Below, in pieces: positions 35,542-44,412 of a DNA stretch of 64,000 bases; within the stretch, counting starts at the first letter, position 1, and each line of letters starts with the position of its first letter. Both the position numbers and the translations under genes were made by a program. This stretch comes from Devosia sp. (GTDB lineage Bacteria; Pseudomonadota; Alphaproteobacteria; Rhizobiales; Devosiaceae). The stretch spans positions 186,001 to 250,000 of the forward strand of contig NZ_JAQGJM010000027.1 of the NCBI RefSeq assembly GCF_028290625.1, written 5' to 3'. The notes beneath the pieces were generated by a model. It was not told the DNA's origin. It made no database searches and was given only the letters and a program-made list of their open reading frames with translations.

Positions 35542-37758
35542 GTGTTGCGCCGTCTGCACTCCCTTCCCGCGTTGATCGCCGCGCTCGTCGTCAGCTTCAT
35601 GGCGTTGACCGGGGCCTTCCTGTCGCTCGACCCCGCCATCCAGCATTTCGCGGCGAGCGGTACTCAAACCGCCGGAGTTAATGCCGCGGAACTGGCAAGC
35701 AGCGTTGCGGCCAACTTTCCGGGGGTCGAACGCATCGTCAAGTTGGCCTCCGGATCGGTCATTGCCTATTATTCCGATGGTGCCGGACAAGTGGCGGCCA
35801 CTATCGACCCGCAGACCGGCAATAGCCTTGGCGCCTACGCGCCCTCGCCCGTCTTCGGTTTCATGACCGAGCTGCACCGGTCGCTCTTCCTGGGAGAAGG
35901 CGGACGTGCCGTCGCGGGGATCGGCGCGTTTGCGCTGGTGATCCTTTCGATATCGGGTGGCCTGCTGCTGGTGGCGCGCCTGGGCGGTTGGGCCAAGGTG
36001 TTCAGTGCGGCACGTGGCACGTTCACCCAGCGCCTGCATGTCGATATCGGCAGGATTGCCATTGCGGCCCTGCTGCTGACCGCGACGACCGGCACTTACA
36101 TGTCGCTGGTCAATTTCGGTTTCATCAGCGACGGGTCCGGGGCCCTGGCGGCCTTTCCCACCAATGTCGATGGCGGCAAGCCGGCTGCCATCGCCGATCT
36201 GGCAGCGTTGCGGGCGACGCCCCTGGGCGATCTGCGCGAACTGGTATTCCCGTTCCGGGGCGACCCGACCGATGTCTTCACGCTGACCACCAATGCCGGC
36301 CAGGGCTTCGTCGATCAGGCGACCGGGACGATGCTGTCTTTCACGGCCAACAATTTTGGCCAATCGGTCTATGAGGCCTTTTATACCCTCCACACGGGTC
36401 AGGGCGTCTGGTGGCTTGGTCTGCTGCTCGGAGCCGCGGCACTCTGCGTTCCGGTCATGGCCGCCAGCGGCACGGTAATCTGGTGGCTGCGGCGCCGCAA
36501 TCTGCCGAAGCTGAACCGTAATGTAGCAGCACGCGCCGCCGATACCGTCATTCTGGTCGGCAGCGAGGGCAATTCGACCTGGGGCTATGCCGCCGCGTTG
36601 CACGAGGCTTTGACGCAGGCCGGCCATCGTGTCCACACCTCGGCGATGAACGGGATTGCGCGCGACTATGGCCGTGCACGGCAGATGTTCATTCTCACCG
36701 CAACCTATGGCGACGGCGGCCCCCCGGCATCGGCGAACCGCTTTCTCGCCCGTCTCGCAAAACTGGAAACGCCCGCGCTTTCCTTCGCCGTTCTGGGCTT
36801 CGGGGACCGGAGCTTTGCGCATTACTGCCAGTTTGCCGCCGATGTCGAGACAGCGCTGGTGGCGCGCGGCTGGTCGCCCTTTCAGCCGGTTGGCACCATC
36901 GATCGCCAGTCGTCCCAGACGTTCGCGCAATGGGGCGCTGCGACCGCCGCGCGGATCGGGACACAATTGCACCTGGTGCACACGCCTGCCCGGCCCCGCA
37001 CCACCGATCTGACGTTGCTCACGCGCGTCGATTATGGCGTCGAGGTCCAGGCGCCGACGACCGTATTGCGGTTTGGTGTTGCAGAAAGCGCGCGTGGCGG
37101 CTTGTTTGGCCTGCTTGGCGGCAGACGCTTGCTGCGCTTCGAGGCCGGGGACCTGGTGGGTATACTGCCTCCGGGCAGCTCCATTCCGCGCTACTATTCA
37201 CTCGCCTCCTCGTCCAGGCAGGGATTTCTGGAGATCTGCGTTCGCAAACTGCAGGGCGGGGCCTGCTCGGAATATCTGCATGCGCTGGCGCCGGGCAGTA
37301 CCATCGAGGCCTTCGTCAAGCCCAATCCCAATTTCCGGCCCGCTTCGGGCAGGACGCCGGTGATCATGATCGGCGCTGGAACTGGCATCGCCCCACTTGC
37401 CGGCTTCATCCAGGGCAATACCAGGCATCGCCCCATGCACCTCTATTTCGGCGGGCGCGATCCGCATTCCGACTTCCTCTACGAGGACGCCATGGCCGCG
37501 TGGCTTGAGGACACCCGCCTGACGCGCCTGGTCACGGCATTCTCGCGCATCGTCGATGGCGCCTATGTGCAGGACAGGGTGCGCGAGGATGCCGAACAAA
37601 TCCGCACGCTCGTCGCGCGCGGCGCGCAGATCATGGTGTGCGGCGGCATCGACATGGCGCGCGGCGCCAGGGAGGCGATCGACGAAATCATATCGCCGCT
37701 CGGTGAAAACGCGCTCACGCTCAAGGCAAAGGGACGGTATCTCGAAGATGTCTATTGA
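35542..37758 (+). CDS. PepSY membrane / flavodoxin / FNR-type reductase fusion
   Basis: A 738-residue inner-membrane flavoprotein starting at GTG 35542 (GAGGT upstream). Residues 1 to about 330 are a PepSY-associated membrane region with several helices (LIAALVVSFMALTGAFLS, LVILSISGGLLLVARLGG, IAIAALLLTATTGTYMS, LLLGAAALCVPVMAASG). Then comes a flavodoxin-like FMN domain (VGSEGNSTWGYAAALHEAL, TATYGDGGPPASANRF) and a cytochrome-P450-reductase/sulfite-reductase-type FAD/NADPH domain (PRYYSLASSS, MIGAGTGIAPLAGFI). The architecture implies NADPH to FAD to FMN to membrane transfer. With the flavinylated DUF2271 protein before it and ApbE after it, it likely drives an outward electron route. Confidence 0.88.
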   Translation: MLRRLHSLPALIAALVVSFMALTGAFLSLDPAIQHFAASGTQTAGVNAAELASSVAANFPGVERIVKLASGSVIAYYSDGAGQVAATIDPQTGNSLGAYAPSPVFGFMTELHRSLFLGEGGRAVAGIGAFALVILSISGGLLLVARLGGWAKVFSAARGTFTQRLHVDIGRIAIAALLLTATTGTYMSLVNFGFISDGSGALAAFPTNVDGGKPAAIADLAALRATPLGDLRELVFPFRGDPTDVFTLTTNAGQGFVDQATGTMLSFTANNFGQSVYEAFYTLHTGQGVWWLGLLLGAAALCVPVMAASGTVIWWLRRRNLPKLNRNVAARAADTVILVGSEGNSTWGYAAALHEALTQAGHRVHTSAMNGIARDYGRARQMFILTATYGDGGPPASANRFLARLAKLETPALSFAVLGFGDRSFAHYCQFAADVETALVARGWSPFQPVGTIDRQSSQTFAQWGAATAARIGTQLHLVHTPARPRTTDLTLLTRVDYGVEVQAPTTVLRFGVAESARGGLFGLLGGRRLLRFEAGDLVGILPPGSSIPRYYSLASSSRQGFLEICVRKLQGGACSEYLHALAPGSTIEAFVKPNPNFRPASGRTPVIMIGAGTGIAPLAGFIQGNTRHRPMHLYFGGRDPHSDFLYEDAMAAWLEDTRLTRLVTAFSRIVDGAYVQDRVREDAEQIRTLVARGAQIMVCGGIDMARGAREAIDEIISPLGENALTLKAKGRYLEDVY

Positions 37759-38749
37759 GCAGTATTCGGTGGTCCCCAGCGTCGCCTGGCAGCCATTTCC
37801 CATGTCCGCCCCGCTGCAGCGCTATGCCCTCAACGAGGCCACTATGGGGACGCGCTACTCCGCCATTTTCTTCGCGGCGGCGGGTCTTGATACCACGCCG
37901 ATTGCCGACGCCTTGCAGGCGGCCGTGGATGAGGTCGACAACCAGATGTCGACATGGAAACCGGCCTCCGACCTCTCGCGCGTCAATGCCGCCCCGGTTG
38001 GGCAATGGGTCGAGATTCCGCACGATCTGGCAAATGTCCTCGCTGCCTCGCTGGAAATCGGCCGGGCCTCCGGCGGCGCCTTCCACATTGGCGTCGGCGA
38101 CCTGGTCAATGCCTGGGGCTTCGGCCCAACCGGCGCGCAACCCCACACCGCGCGCATCGCCGAGCTGGCGGCTCAACCCCGGTCTGCGATGGACGATATG
38201 CTCGATCTGGACGCGGCCGGTGGCAGGGTGCGCAAACGCGCTCCGGTTACGCTCGACCTGTCGGGCATCGCCAAGGGTTTTGGCGTCGATCAGCTTGCAC
38301 GTTGTCTCGATGGCTTTGGTATCGCTCACTATCTGGTCGGCATCGATGGCGAGATGCGCGCCAGTGGGCACAAGCCCGGAGGCGGGCCCTGGGTTCTGGC
38401 GGTCGAACAGCCCGACCAGGCGGCACGTGATGTCGCGCGGCTCATCAAGGTCACCGATTGTGCCATCGCCACATCGGGCGACTACCGGCATCGGGTGGAG
38501 ATGGACGGCCACACTGCCTCGCACACAATGGACCCCGCGAGTGGCCGCCCGCTATCCAACAATCTCGCATCTGTCACCGTCCTCGCGGCCGACTGCATGC
38601 ACGCCGATGCCTGGGCCACCGCGCTGATGGTCCTCGGCGACATTGAGGGCCCCGCGTTCGCTGCGCGACGCGGCATGGATGCGCTGTTCATCGTCCGCGA
38701 CGGAAATGGCTTCCGGGAACTGGCGGTGGGCGCGTTCCGGCAGGGCTGA
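37748..38749 (+). CDS. apbE: FAD:protein FMN transferase
   Basis: A 333-residue ApbE-family enzyme that moves FMN from FAD onto Ser or Thr of target proteins. Core motifs are visible: EATMGTRYSAIFF, MSTWKPASDLSRVNA, LDLSGIAKGFGVDQLARCL, YLVGIDGEMRASG and HTMDPASGRPLSNNLASVTVLAADCMHADAWATALM. ATG 37748 overlaps the flavoprotein stop by 11 bases. The expected N-terminal signal peptide or lipobox is absent, both from this start and from the upstream in-frame extension. That is odd because its presumed substrate, the DUF2271 protein, is exported. Confidence 0.92.
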   Translation: MSIEQYSVVPSVAWQPFPMSAPLQRYALNEATMGTRYSAIFFAAAGLDTTPIADALQAAVDEVDNQMSTWKPASDLSRVNAAPVGQWVEIPHDLANVLAASLEIGRASGGAFHIGVGDLVNAWGFGPTGAQPHTARIAELAAQPRSAMDDMLDLDAAGGRVRKRAPVTLDLSGIAKGFGVDQLARCLDGFGIAHYLVGIDGEMRASGHKPGGGPWVLAVEQPDQAARDVARLIKVTDCAIATSGDYRHRVEMDGHTASHTMDPASGRPLSNNLASVTVLAADCMHADAWATALMVLGDIEGPAFAARRGMDALFIVRDGNGFRELAVGAFRQG

Positions 38750-38751
38750 AC

Positions 38752-39357
38752 TCAGGCCGGTGGCCGGGCGACGGCGAGATTGAAATCGGGGCCGCCATAG
38801 AGCTTTTCGAGCTGTATCCACATCGGGACCAACTGCTCCATGGCGCGGCAGGCGGTGAGATCGCCAAGGTCGAGGATGTGCTGCCAGCCGAAGCTGCGGA
38901 GCAGGTCGGTGACTTCGGCCTTCGCGCCGGCATCATTGCTGGCGATGAAGACAGTGTGGGCGGCGCCGAGGCTTGCCGGGTCGACCATCAGATGGGCGCT
39001 GACGCTGTTGAGGGTCTTGACCAGCCGCACTTTTGGGAACGCCGCCTGAATGGCTTCGCCCAGTGGGATAGCGATGGGCTGGTCGACGGCAAACTCGTAA
39101 TTGCCTATGTCGATGAGGATTTTACCATCGATGTCGCAGCCGCGCAGGCTTTCGATGGCGTGCTCGCCCGGCATGGCATCGACGATCCATTCGCCGTGTT
39201 TGGCCGCCTCGGCATGCGTGCCGATCTTCAGGCCGAGTTTCCTGGCTTTCTCGTCATCGGGCTCGCGCGAACCCAGCATGACATCGTGGCCCAAGGCGGC
39301 CAGTTTGCCCGCTATGGTGCTGCCGACTTGTCCGGTACCCATGACACCAAATCGCAT
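38752..39357 (-). CDS. NAD(P)-binding oxidoreductase, F420-dependent NADP reductase-like fold
   Basis: A 201-residue single Rossmann-domain protein: MRFGVMGTGQVGSTIAGKLAALGHDVMLGSRE carries a GxGxxG motif followed by the arginine expected for NADPH. The remainder (KILIDIGNY, VKTLNSVSAHLMVDP, VFIASNDAGAKAEVTDLLRSFGW, LGDLTACRAMEQLVPMWIQL) fits the pfam03807 group often labelled NADPH-dependent F420 reductase; in organisms without F420 the true substrate is unknown. It converges on apbE with a two-base gap but is on the opposite strand, so a functional tie is not implied. Confidence 0.78.
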   Translation of the reverse strand: MRFGVMGTGQVGSTIAGKLAALGHDVMLGSREPDDEKARKLGLKIGTHAEAAKHGEWIVDAMPGEHAIESLRGCDIDGKILIDIGNYEFAVDQPIAIPLGEAIQAAFPKVRLVKTLNSVSAHLMVDPASLGAAHTVFIASNDAGAKAEVTDLLRSFGWQHILDLGDLTACRAMEQLVPMWIQLEKLYGGPDFNLAVARPPA

Positions 39358-39496
39358 GATCGATCTCCCTCGGTTTCAGCTTACCAACACGCCGCGGCGG
39401 CTGGCGTTCCATGTTGTTCCCCGCACATTGGCATTTTTGAAATCCATTTGACATAATAAATGCCCGGTGCAAGTCTCCCCCATGAAGGGGACTGAG

Positions 39497-40663
39497 ATGG
39501 TGTTGAGGGGCACAAATCAGGAGCAGGCGCGGCCGTACAATCGGCGCATCGTGCTGGAGTGCATCCGCAATGACGGGGCGGCCACGCGCGGCGATATTGC
39601 CGAACGCGTTGGGCTCACCGTGCAGACCGTTTCCACCATCGTGCGCGAACTGGAAGAGCAGGGCTATCTGCTGTCGGTGCGCGAAAAGCCCAAGGGTCGC
39701 GGTCTGCCGCCGACGACGCTGCACCTCAATCCGGACGGCGGCTATGTCATCGGCATTTCGGTGACGCCATTGGGCGTCGATGCCGCCTTGCTGAACCTCG
39801 TCGGCGACATGCTGGGCAGCGCGGCACGCGACCGTCCCCATCCCACCCCCAACGACGCCTTTGGGCTGATCGCCGAACTGGTCGCCGAAATGCGGGCACT
39901 GCGTCCCGATGGGCGGATGCTCGGCGTGGGCTTTGCCATGCCGGGGCCGTTCGACGTACAGGCGATGAGCTTTGTGGGACCGACGACGCTGGATGGCTGG
40001 TCCGGCGTGCCGGTGCGGGCACGGCTGGAGGAAGTCACCAAGCTGCCGGCCTTTATCGCGGTCGATACGGTGGCGGCGGCGGTGGGCGTACGGCTCTATG
40101 GCGAGGGCGCAGGCCTAGGCCAGTTCTACTATCTCCACCTCGGCGTGGGCCTGGGCGGCACCATGATGCAGGACGGCATGCCGGTGCGCGGCGCCTGGGG
40201 CAATGCCGGCGAAATCGGCCATATTCCGGCGGTGCCGGGTGGCCTGCCCTGCCCATGCGGCAATGCGGGGTGTCTGGAGCGCTATCTGTCGCTCGATAGT
40301 TTCAGCAAGCGGCCCAAGGGGCAGAGCCAGGCGGAATGGGTCGAGGCGGTGACGCCGATTTTTCACAGCGCGGTGCGGACGATCGAGAACCTGTTCGACC
40401 CACAGACCATCGTGCTTGGCGGTATCGCGTCGGACGAACTGATCGCCGCGCTGGTGGCAACCACCGACACCCTGCCGACCTCGATTTCCAGTCGCTACGA
40501 CCGCACGACGCCTCGGGTGACCGCTTCTGTGGGGCATCAATCGGTGCTGCGTGGCGCCGCGGCTTTGGCCGTGTCCGGCGTGTTGTCGCCCCGGCAGGAT
40601 TTGCCAGTAACATCGGATCGCGTGCGCAAGCGCGATCCGTTCTCGAACGGAATGGCCGCATGA
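39497..40663 (+). CDS. ROK-family transcriptional regulator
   Basis: A 388-residue NagC/Mlc/XylR-type regulator. The N-terminal winged helix reads NRRIVLECIRNDGAATRGDIAERVGLTVQTVSTIVRELEEQGYL; the sugar-kinase-like domain carries the zinc motif CPCGNAGCLERY and GAWGNAGEIGHIPA. I chose ATG 39497 because AAGGGG lies six bases before it; in-frame ATG 39482 and GTG 39467 are alternatives. Its stop overlaps the ABC ATPase start (ATGA), so repressor and transporter are translated together. The inducer is presumably the imported sugar or polyol. Confidence 0.88.
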   Translation: MVLRGTNQEQARPYNRRIVLECIRNDGAATRGDIAERVGLTVQTVSTIVRELEEQGYLLSVREKPKGRGLPPTTLHLNPDGGYVIGISVTPLGVDAALLNLVGDMLGSAARDRPHPTPNDAFGLIAELVAEMRALRPDGRMLGVGFAMPGPFDVQAMSFVGPTTLDGWSGVPVRARLEEVTKLPAFIAVDTVAAAVGVRLYGEGAGLGQFYYLHLGVGLGGTMMQDGMPVRGAWGNAGEIGHIPAVPGGLPCPCGNAGCLERYLSLDSFSKRPKGQSQAEWVEAVTPIFHSAVRTIENLFDPQTIVLGGIASDELIAALVATTDTLPTSISSRYDRTTPRVTASVGHQSVLRGAAALAVSGVLSPRQDLPVTSDRVRKRDPFSNGMAA

Positions 40664-41436
40664 CCGAACCCCTGCTCGTTCTCGACAACATCACCAAGAA
40701 CTACGGCGCCGTGCAGGCGCTGCAGGGCGTGTCCTTCTCCATCGCCAAGGGCGAGGTGATTGCCCTGCTCGGCGACAATGGTGCGGGCAAGTCGACGCTG
40801 GTCAAGATCATCTCGGGCGGACTTGAGGCAAGCTCGGGCAGCATGACCTTCGAGGGTAAGGAGTTTCGCCCGAAATCGCCATCGCAGGCCAAGGCGGCGG
40901 GGATCGAGACGGTCTACCAGGACCTGTCGCTGTGCACCAATGTGGATGTGGTGGCCAATTTCTTCATGGGCCGCGAGCTGACCAAATCGATGCTTGGCAT
41001 CAAGGTGCTGGATGAAAAGCGGATGGAGGAGCAGGTCGCCAAGGCGATGGCCAATGCCGGTACCCGCATTCCCTCGCTGCGCAGCAAGGTGGAGCATCTG
41101 TCGGGCGGCCAGCGTCAGGCGATCGAGCTCAATCGTTTCGTGCATTGGGGCGGCAAGCTGGTGCTGCTGGACGAGCCTTTCGCGGCGCTCGGCGTGGAGC
41201 AGACCAAGCGCGGGCTGGAAATGATCCGCCAGGTGGCGGCACAGGGTATCGGCGTCGTCATCATCACCCACATCATGCAGCAGGCCTTTCAGGTCGCCGA
41301 CCGGATGGTGGTGATCCGCCAGGGCGTCGTTGCCGGTGACGTGCCACGCAAACAGACAAACGCGGACGCAGTGATCGGCATGATCACGGGCGAGACCCTT
41401 GCCGGTACCGGACCGGGCATGGGCGCGGGGCAGTAA
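40660..41436 (+). CDS. Sugar ABC transporter ATPase, single-domain FrcA type
   Basis: A 258-residue ATPase with Walker [20 protein letters not shown], signature [15 protein letters not shown] and Walker [14 protein letters not shown]. Most sugar ABC ATPases of this class (RbsA, XylG) are double-domain, about 500 residues; this one is single-domain like FrcA of the fructose system, and DEPFAALGV fits that subgroup. It overlaps the ROK gene by four bases and lies 26 bases before the binding-protein gene. The substrate is not identifiable from sequence. Confidence 0.88.
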   Translation: MTEPLLVLDNITKNYGAVQALQGVSFSIAKGEVIALLGDNGAGKSTLVKIISGGLEASSGSMTFEGKEFRPKSPSQAKAAGIETVYQDLSLCTNVDVVANFFMGRELTKSMLGIKVLDEKRMEEQVAKAMANAGTRIPSLRSKVEHLSGGQRQAIELNRFVHWGGKLVLLDEPFAALGVEQTKRGLEMIRQVAAQGIGVVIITHIMQQAFQVADRMVVIRQGVVAGDVPRKQTNADAVIGMITGETLAGTGPGMGAGQ

Positions 41437-41462
41437 CGATCCGGTTTCAGAGGAGCGACGAA

Positions 41463-42503
41463 TTGAGACACTTGTTGAAATACGGCATGGTTCTCCTGGC
41501 CGGAATGGCCGCCTTGCTGCACCCCGCCTATGCCCAGGATAAGGGCAAAGTCTACTACATGGTCCCTACCCTGATCGATGAGTTCCAGACCGGCTCCGTC
41601 AGCGCGATCGAAATGTTCCTCAAGCAGGTTGGCTACAGCGTGACCACGCTCAATGCCGACAACAAGACCGACCTGCAGCAAAGCCAGATGAACGACGTCA
41701 TCGCGCTGGCGCCCAAGGCGATCATCCTGGCGGCAGTGGACTTCAATGCGCTGGCACCGTCGGTGGAGGCCGCTCGCGCCGCCGGCATTCCGGTGATCGA
41801 ATTCGATCGCCAGATTTCCTCGACCATGTCGGACTTCACCTCGGTGGCCGGCACTGTGGAGATCGGCTATGTGGCCGCCGAGCAGGTGCAGCGCCTGCTG
41901 ACCGAGAAGAATGGCGCGGTGAAGGGCAAAGTCTTGCAGGTGCTGGGCGACCCAGGCGACCCCTACACCCTCGATATCCAGAAGGGTTTTGAGGAACGCA
42001 TGGCCAAGTTCCCCGAAGTGACCATCATCAGCCAGCCTGCGATGCAGTGGGAAGCCAGCAATGCCGGCACCATTGTGTCGGATCAGCTCCTGGCCAATCC
42101 CGATATCGACATCGTCTTCAGCCACGCAGCCCATCTCTCCGTGGCAGCCGTTGCCTCGCTGGAAGCGGCTGGCAAGAAGCCGGGCGACGTCTATGTGATG
42201 AGCTCGAACGGGGCGCCGGTCGCGCTCGACCTGATCCGTCAAGGCTGGATGCAGGTGGAAGTAGAGCAGCCGCTCTACGCCCAGGCCGCCGCCATCGCGA
42301 TGTTCATGGACAAGCTGGTGGCCAAGACGAAGATCGAGCCGGGCGAATATGACGTGCTTGGCTTGAAGTCGACGGTTACCGACGAGGCCTGGGGACCGAC
42401 GATCAAGATCCCAGGCGCCGCGATCACCAAGGACAATGTCGATGATCCGTCGTTCTGGGGCAATCTCAAGCCGCCCGCAACGCCGGTAACCTCGGTCCCG
42501 TAA
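41463..42503 (+). CDS. Sugar ABC transporter periplasmic binding protein
   Basis: A 346-residue secreted protein of the ribose/galactose-binding (type I) class. Translation most likely starts at TTG 41463, with AGAGGAG seven bases before it, giving a signal peptide [21 protein letters not shown]. The mature protein contains [66 protein letters not shown] and a C-terminal hinge strand. A strong hairpin follows the stop, which would favour excess binding protein over the downstream permease. Confidence 0.88.
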   Translation: MRHLLKYGMVLLAGMAALLHPAYAQDKGKVYYMVPTLIDEFQTGSVSAIEMFLKQVGYSVTTLNADNKTDLQQSQMNDVIALAPKAIILAAVDFNALAPSVEAARAAGIPVIEFDRQISSTMSDFTSVAGTVEIGYVAAEQVQRLLTEKNGAVKGKVLQVLGDPGDPYTLDIQKGFEERMAKFPEVTIISQPAMQWEASNAGTIVSDQLLANPDIDIVFSHAAHLSVAAVASLEAAGKKPGDVYVMSSNGAPVALDLIRQGWMQVEVEQPLYAQAAAIAMFMDKLVAKTKIEPGEYDVLGLKSTVTDEAWGPTIKIPGAAITKDNVDDPSFWGNLKPPATPVTSVP

Positions 42504-42512
42504 TCGCCATCC

Positions 42513-42536
42513 GCTCCTCCCGTTCGCGGGAGGAGC
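42513..42536 (+). terminator. Perfect 10-bp hairpin after the sugar-binding protein gene
   Basis: GCTCCTCCCG (42513-42522), loop TTCG, CGGGAGGAGC (42527-42536): ten perfect pairs nine bases after the stop codon. A run of six Ts follows only about 13 bases later (42549-42554), so it is a partial terminator or 3'-end stabiliser rather than a textbook intrinsic terminator. Confidence 0.65.
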
Positions 42537-42560
42537 CTCCATTCAGTCTTTTTTGGTCGC

Positions 42561-42607
42561 GCTTTCGAACCGGAAAAGTGAAGCCACTTTTCTTGAAAAC
42601 GCTCTAG
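42561..42607. repeat. REP-like palindromic element upstream of the sugar permease gene
   Basis: GAAAAGTG (42573-42580), loop AAGC, CACTTTTC (42585-42592) form a perfect 8-bp stem, flanked by CTTTCGAACCG on one side and TTGAAAACGCTCTAG on the other. Sequences of this form (a hairpin of AAAAGTG/CACTTTT ending in a GCTCTA-like tail) recur in intergenic regions of Hyphomicrobiales genomes as I remember them. It separates binding-protein and permease genes and probably affects the transcript. Other copies in this genome are not visible in the window. Confidence 0.55.
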
Positions 42608-42621
42608 CAGATGAGTCCGCG

Positions 42622-43617
42622 ATGTCGCCACGCCAACGCAAAGTGCTCGAATTCGTACTCGATAATCTCGTCTGGTTCATGCTGCTGGTCGTGCTGGCGA
42701 TTTTTTCGGCCACCATTCCCAATTATTTCCAGCCGGGCATTTTCGCCAACGTCATCGAGCAATCGAGCGTTTTGGGGGTGATGTCGATCGGGCTGGCGCT
42801 GGTGATCATCGCCGGCCATATGGATCTTTCTGTGGAGTCGGTGGCGGCGCTCAGCGCCATGGCCACGGGCATCCTGTTCGCATCATCGGGCATTGGCCTG
42901 GGGATCACGCTGACGCCGGGCTGGCTGGTGGTGCCGGTGTCGCTCGTGATTGGCCTCGCCGTCGGCGCCGTCATCGGTGCGCTCAACGGCTATCTGGTGA
43001 TCAAGATCAAGATGAACGCGTTCATCGTGACGCTGTCCAGCTACATCTGGGTGCGCGGCTTGGTGGTCGCATCCTCGGGCGGGCGCTCGGCGCAGAACCT
43101 GGCGCCGGACCTGCGCTTTCTCGGCATTCAGCGCTTTTTGGGCATTCCACTCACCGCCTATATCGCCATTCTGTGCTTCGTCGGCTTCTCGTTCATGATG
43201 GCCAAGACCCGGTTCGGGCGGCACCTGATCATGATCGGCGGCAATGAGGCGGCGGCGTTCCGCGCCGGTATCAAGGTCGACAAGGTCTTGATGATCGCCT
43301 TCGTGCTGTCGGGTGCCATTGCGGCGCTGGCGGGGTGGATATTGGCGATCCGCACTTCGGGCGCCACCGCCAATCTTGGCACCGGCCTGTTGTTCAACGC
43401 CTTTGCGGCCGTGGTGATCGGCGGCGTCAGCCTCAAGGGCGGCGTCGGCGCGCTACCCGGCGTTTATGCCGGCGTGCTGCTGCTGTCTTCGATCAATACG
43501 GCGATCAACCTGATGGGGCTGCCGGCGCACTACACCCAAGTCATCCATGGGCTGTTGGTGCTGGCCGCCGTGCTGCTCGATACGCTCAAGCAAACTATTC
43601 GAAAGAGACTGGCATGA
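42622..43617 (+). CDS. Sugar ABC transporter permease
   Basis: A 331-residue RbsC/FrcC-type permease with about nine hydrophobic segments. Family features are SIGLALVIIAGHMDLSVESVAALSAM, GALNGYLVIKIKMNAFIVTL and GGNEAAAFRAGIKVDKVLMIAFVLSGAIAALAG, plus NAFAAVVIGGVSLKGGVG near the C-terminus. ATG 42622 is chosen; a TTG-initiated extension from 42553 would read through the palindromic element and is not convincing. The ribosome site is weak. Its stop overlaps the dehydrogenase start (ATGA). Confidence 0.88.
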   Translation: MSPRQRKVLEFVLDNLVWFMLLVVLAIFSATIPNYFQPGIFANVIEQSSVLGVMSIGLALVIIAGHMDLSVESVAALSAMATGILFASSGIGLGITLTPGWLVVPVSLVIGLAVGAVIGALNGYLVIKIKMNAFIVTLSSYIWVRGLVVASSGGRSAQNLAPDLRFLGIQRFLGIPLTAYIAILCFVGFSFMMAKTRFGRHLIMIGGNEAAAFRAGIKVDKVLMIAFVLSGAIAALAGWILAIRTSGATANLGTGLLFNAFAAVVIGGVSLKGGVGALPGVYAGVLLLSSINTAINLMGLPAHYTQVIHGLLVLAAVLLDTLKQTIRKRLA

Positions 43618-44390
43618 CTGGACGGCTGGCGGGAAAGACCGCGCTCATCATCGGCATGGCGCAGGGCATCGGCAAGGGCATTGCGGTGCGCTTTGCCGAG
43701 GAAGGCGCCAACCTGGTGCTGGCCGACTGGGAGGAAGCGGCCGGGCGCAAGACTGCCCACGAGTTGGGCGCGCAGTTCATCCACACCGACATTTCGAAGA
43801 TGGCGGATGCGGAGGCGGCGGTGGCCTTGGCGCTGGCGAAATTTGGCCGGCTCGACATTATCGTACAGAATGCCGGTATCTATCCGTGGCAGCTGATCGA
43901 GGACACGTCGTCCGAGGACTGGGACCGGGTGATGGGGGTGAACCTGCGCGGCAGTTTTCACGCCGCCAAGGCCGCGCTCAAACCGATGCGGGCGCAGGGC
44001 TATGGGCGGATATTGTTCACCTCATCGATTACCGGCCCGCACGTGACCAGCCCCGGCCATGGGCATTATTCTGCGACCAAGGCGGGGATCAACGGGTTCA
44101 TTCGCTCGGCGGCGCTGGAATTTTCGGGTTTTGGCATCACCGTCAATGGCGTCGAGCCGGGCAATATCATGACCGAGGGCATCCAGGAGCATCGCGGCGA
44201 CGCGCACATTGCGTCGATGGTCGCGGCGATTCCGCTCGGCCGGCTGGGTAGCGTGCGCGACGTCGCCAATGCCTTCCTGTTCCTCGCCTCTGACGAGGCC
44301 AGCTACATTACCGGCACCACGATAGTGGTGGATGGCGGGCAGTTGCTGCCCGAGGGTAATGATTTTAGGATCGTGCCCACGGGCGTATGA
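43614..44390 (+). CDS. Short-chain dehydrogenase/reductase, sugar-cluster
   Basis: A 258-residue classical SDR. The cofactor motif TALIIGMAQGIGKGIAVRFAEEGANLVLADW has an acidic residue after beta-2, favouring NAD. NAG, the catalytic Ser in ILFTSSITG and the Tyr/Lys pair in HYSATKAGINGF are intact; the C-terminal YITGTTIVVDGGQLLPE is standard. Translational coupling to the permease and the shared ROK regulator suggest it oxidises the imported sugar or polyol. No kinase or aldolase gene is present in the cluster. Confidence 0.88.
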   Translation: MTGRLAGKTALIIGMAQGIGKGIAVRFAEEGANLVLADWEEAAGRKTAHELGAQFIHTDISKMADAEAAVALALAKFGRLDIIVQNAGIYPWQLIEDTSSEDWDRVMGVNLRGSFHAAKAALKPMRAQGYGRILFTSSITGPHVTSPGHGHYSATKAGINGFIRSAALEFSGFGITVNGVEPGNIMTEGIQEHRGDAHIASMVAAIPLGRLGSVRDVANAFLFLASDEASYITGTTIVVDGGQLLPEGNDFRIVPTGV

Positions 44391-44412
44391 GGGCGCCAAG
44401 GAGGGACAATCC

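Noticed and set aside
35452-36981. A 509-codon leftward open frame opposite the PepSY-flavodoxin fusion
   Set aside because: Composition is rich in Arg, Gly and His as in antisense shadows, there is no ribosome site, and the plus-strand gene is unambiguous.
39449-39475. TTGACA before the ROK gene as a -35 promoter element
   Set aside because: No acceptable -10 sequence at 16-18 bases; the match may be chance in an AT-rich patch.
41289-42542. A 417-codon leftward open frame opposite the sugar-binding protein gene
   Set aside because: Antisense shadow of a clear binding-protein gene; no recognisable domain.
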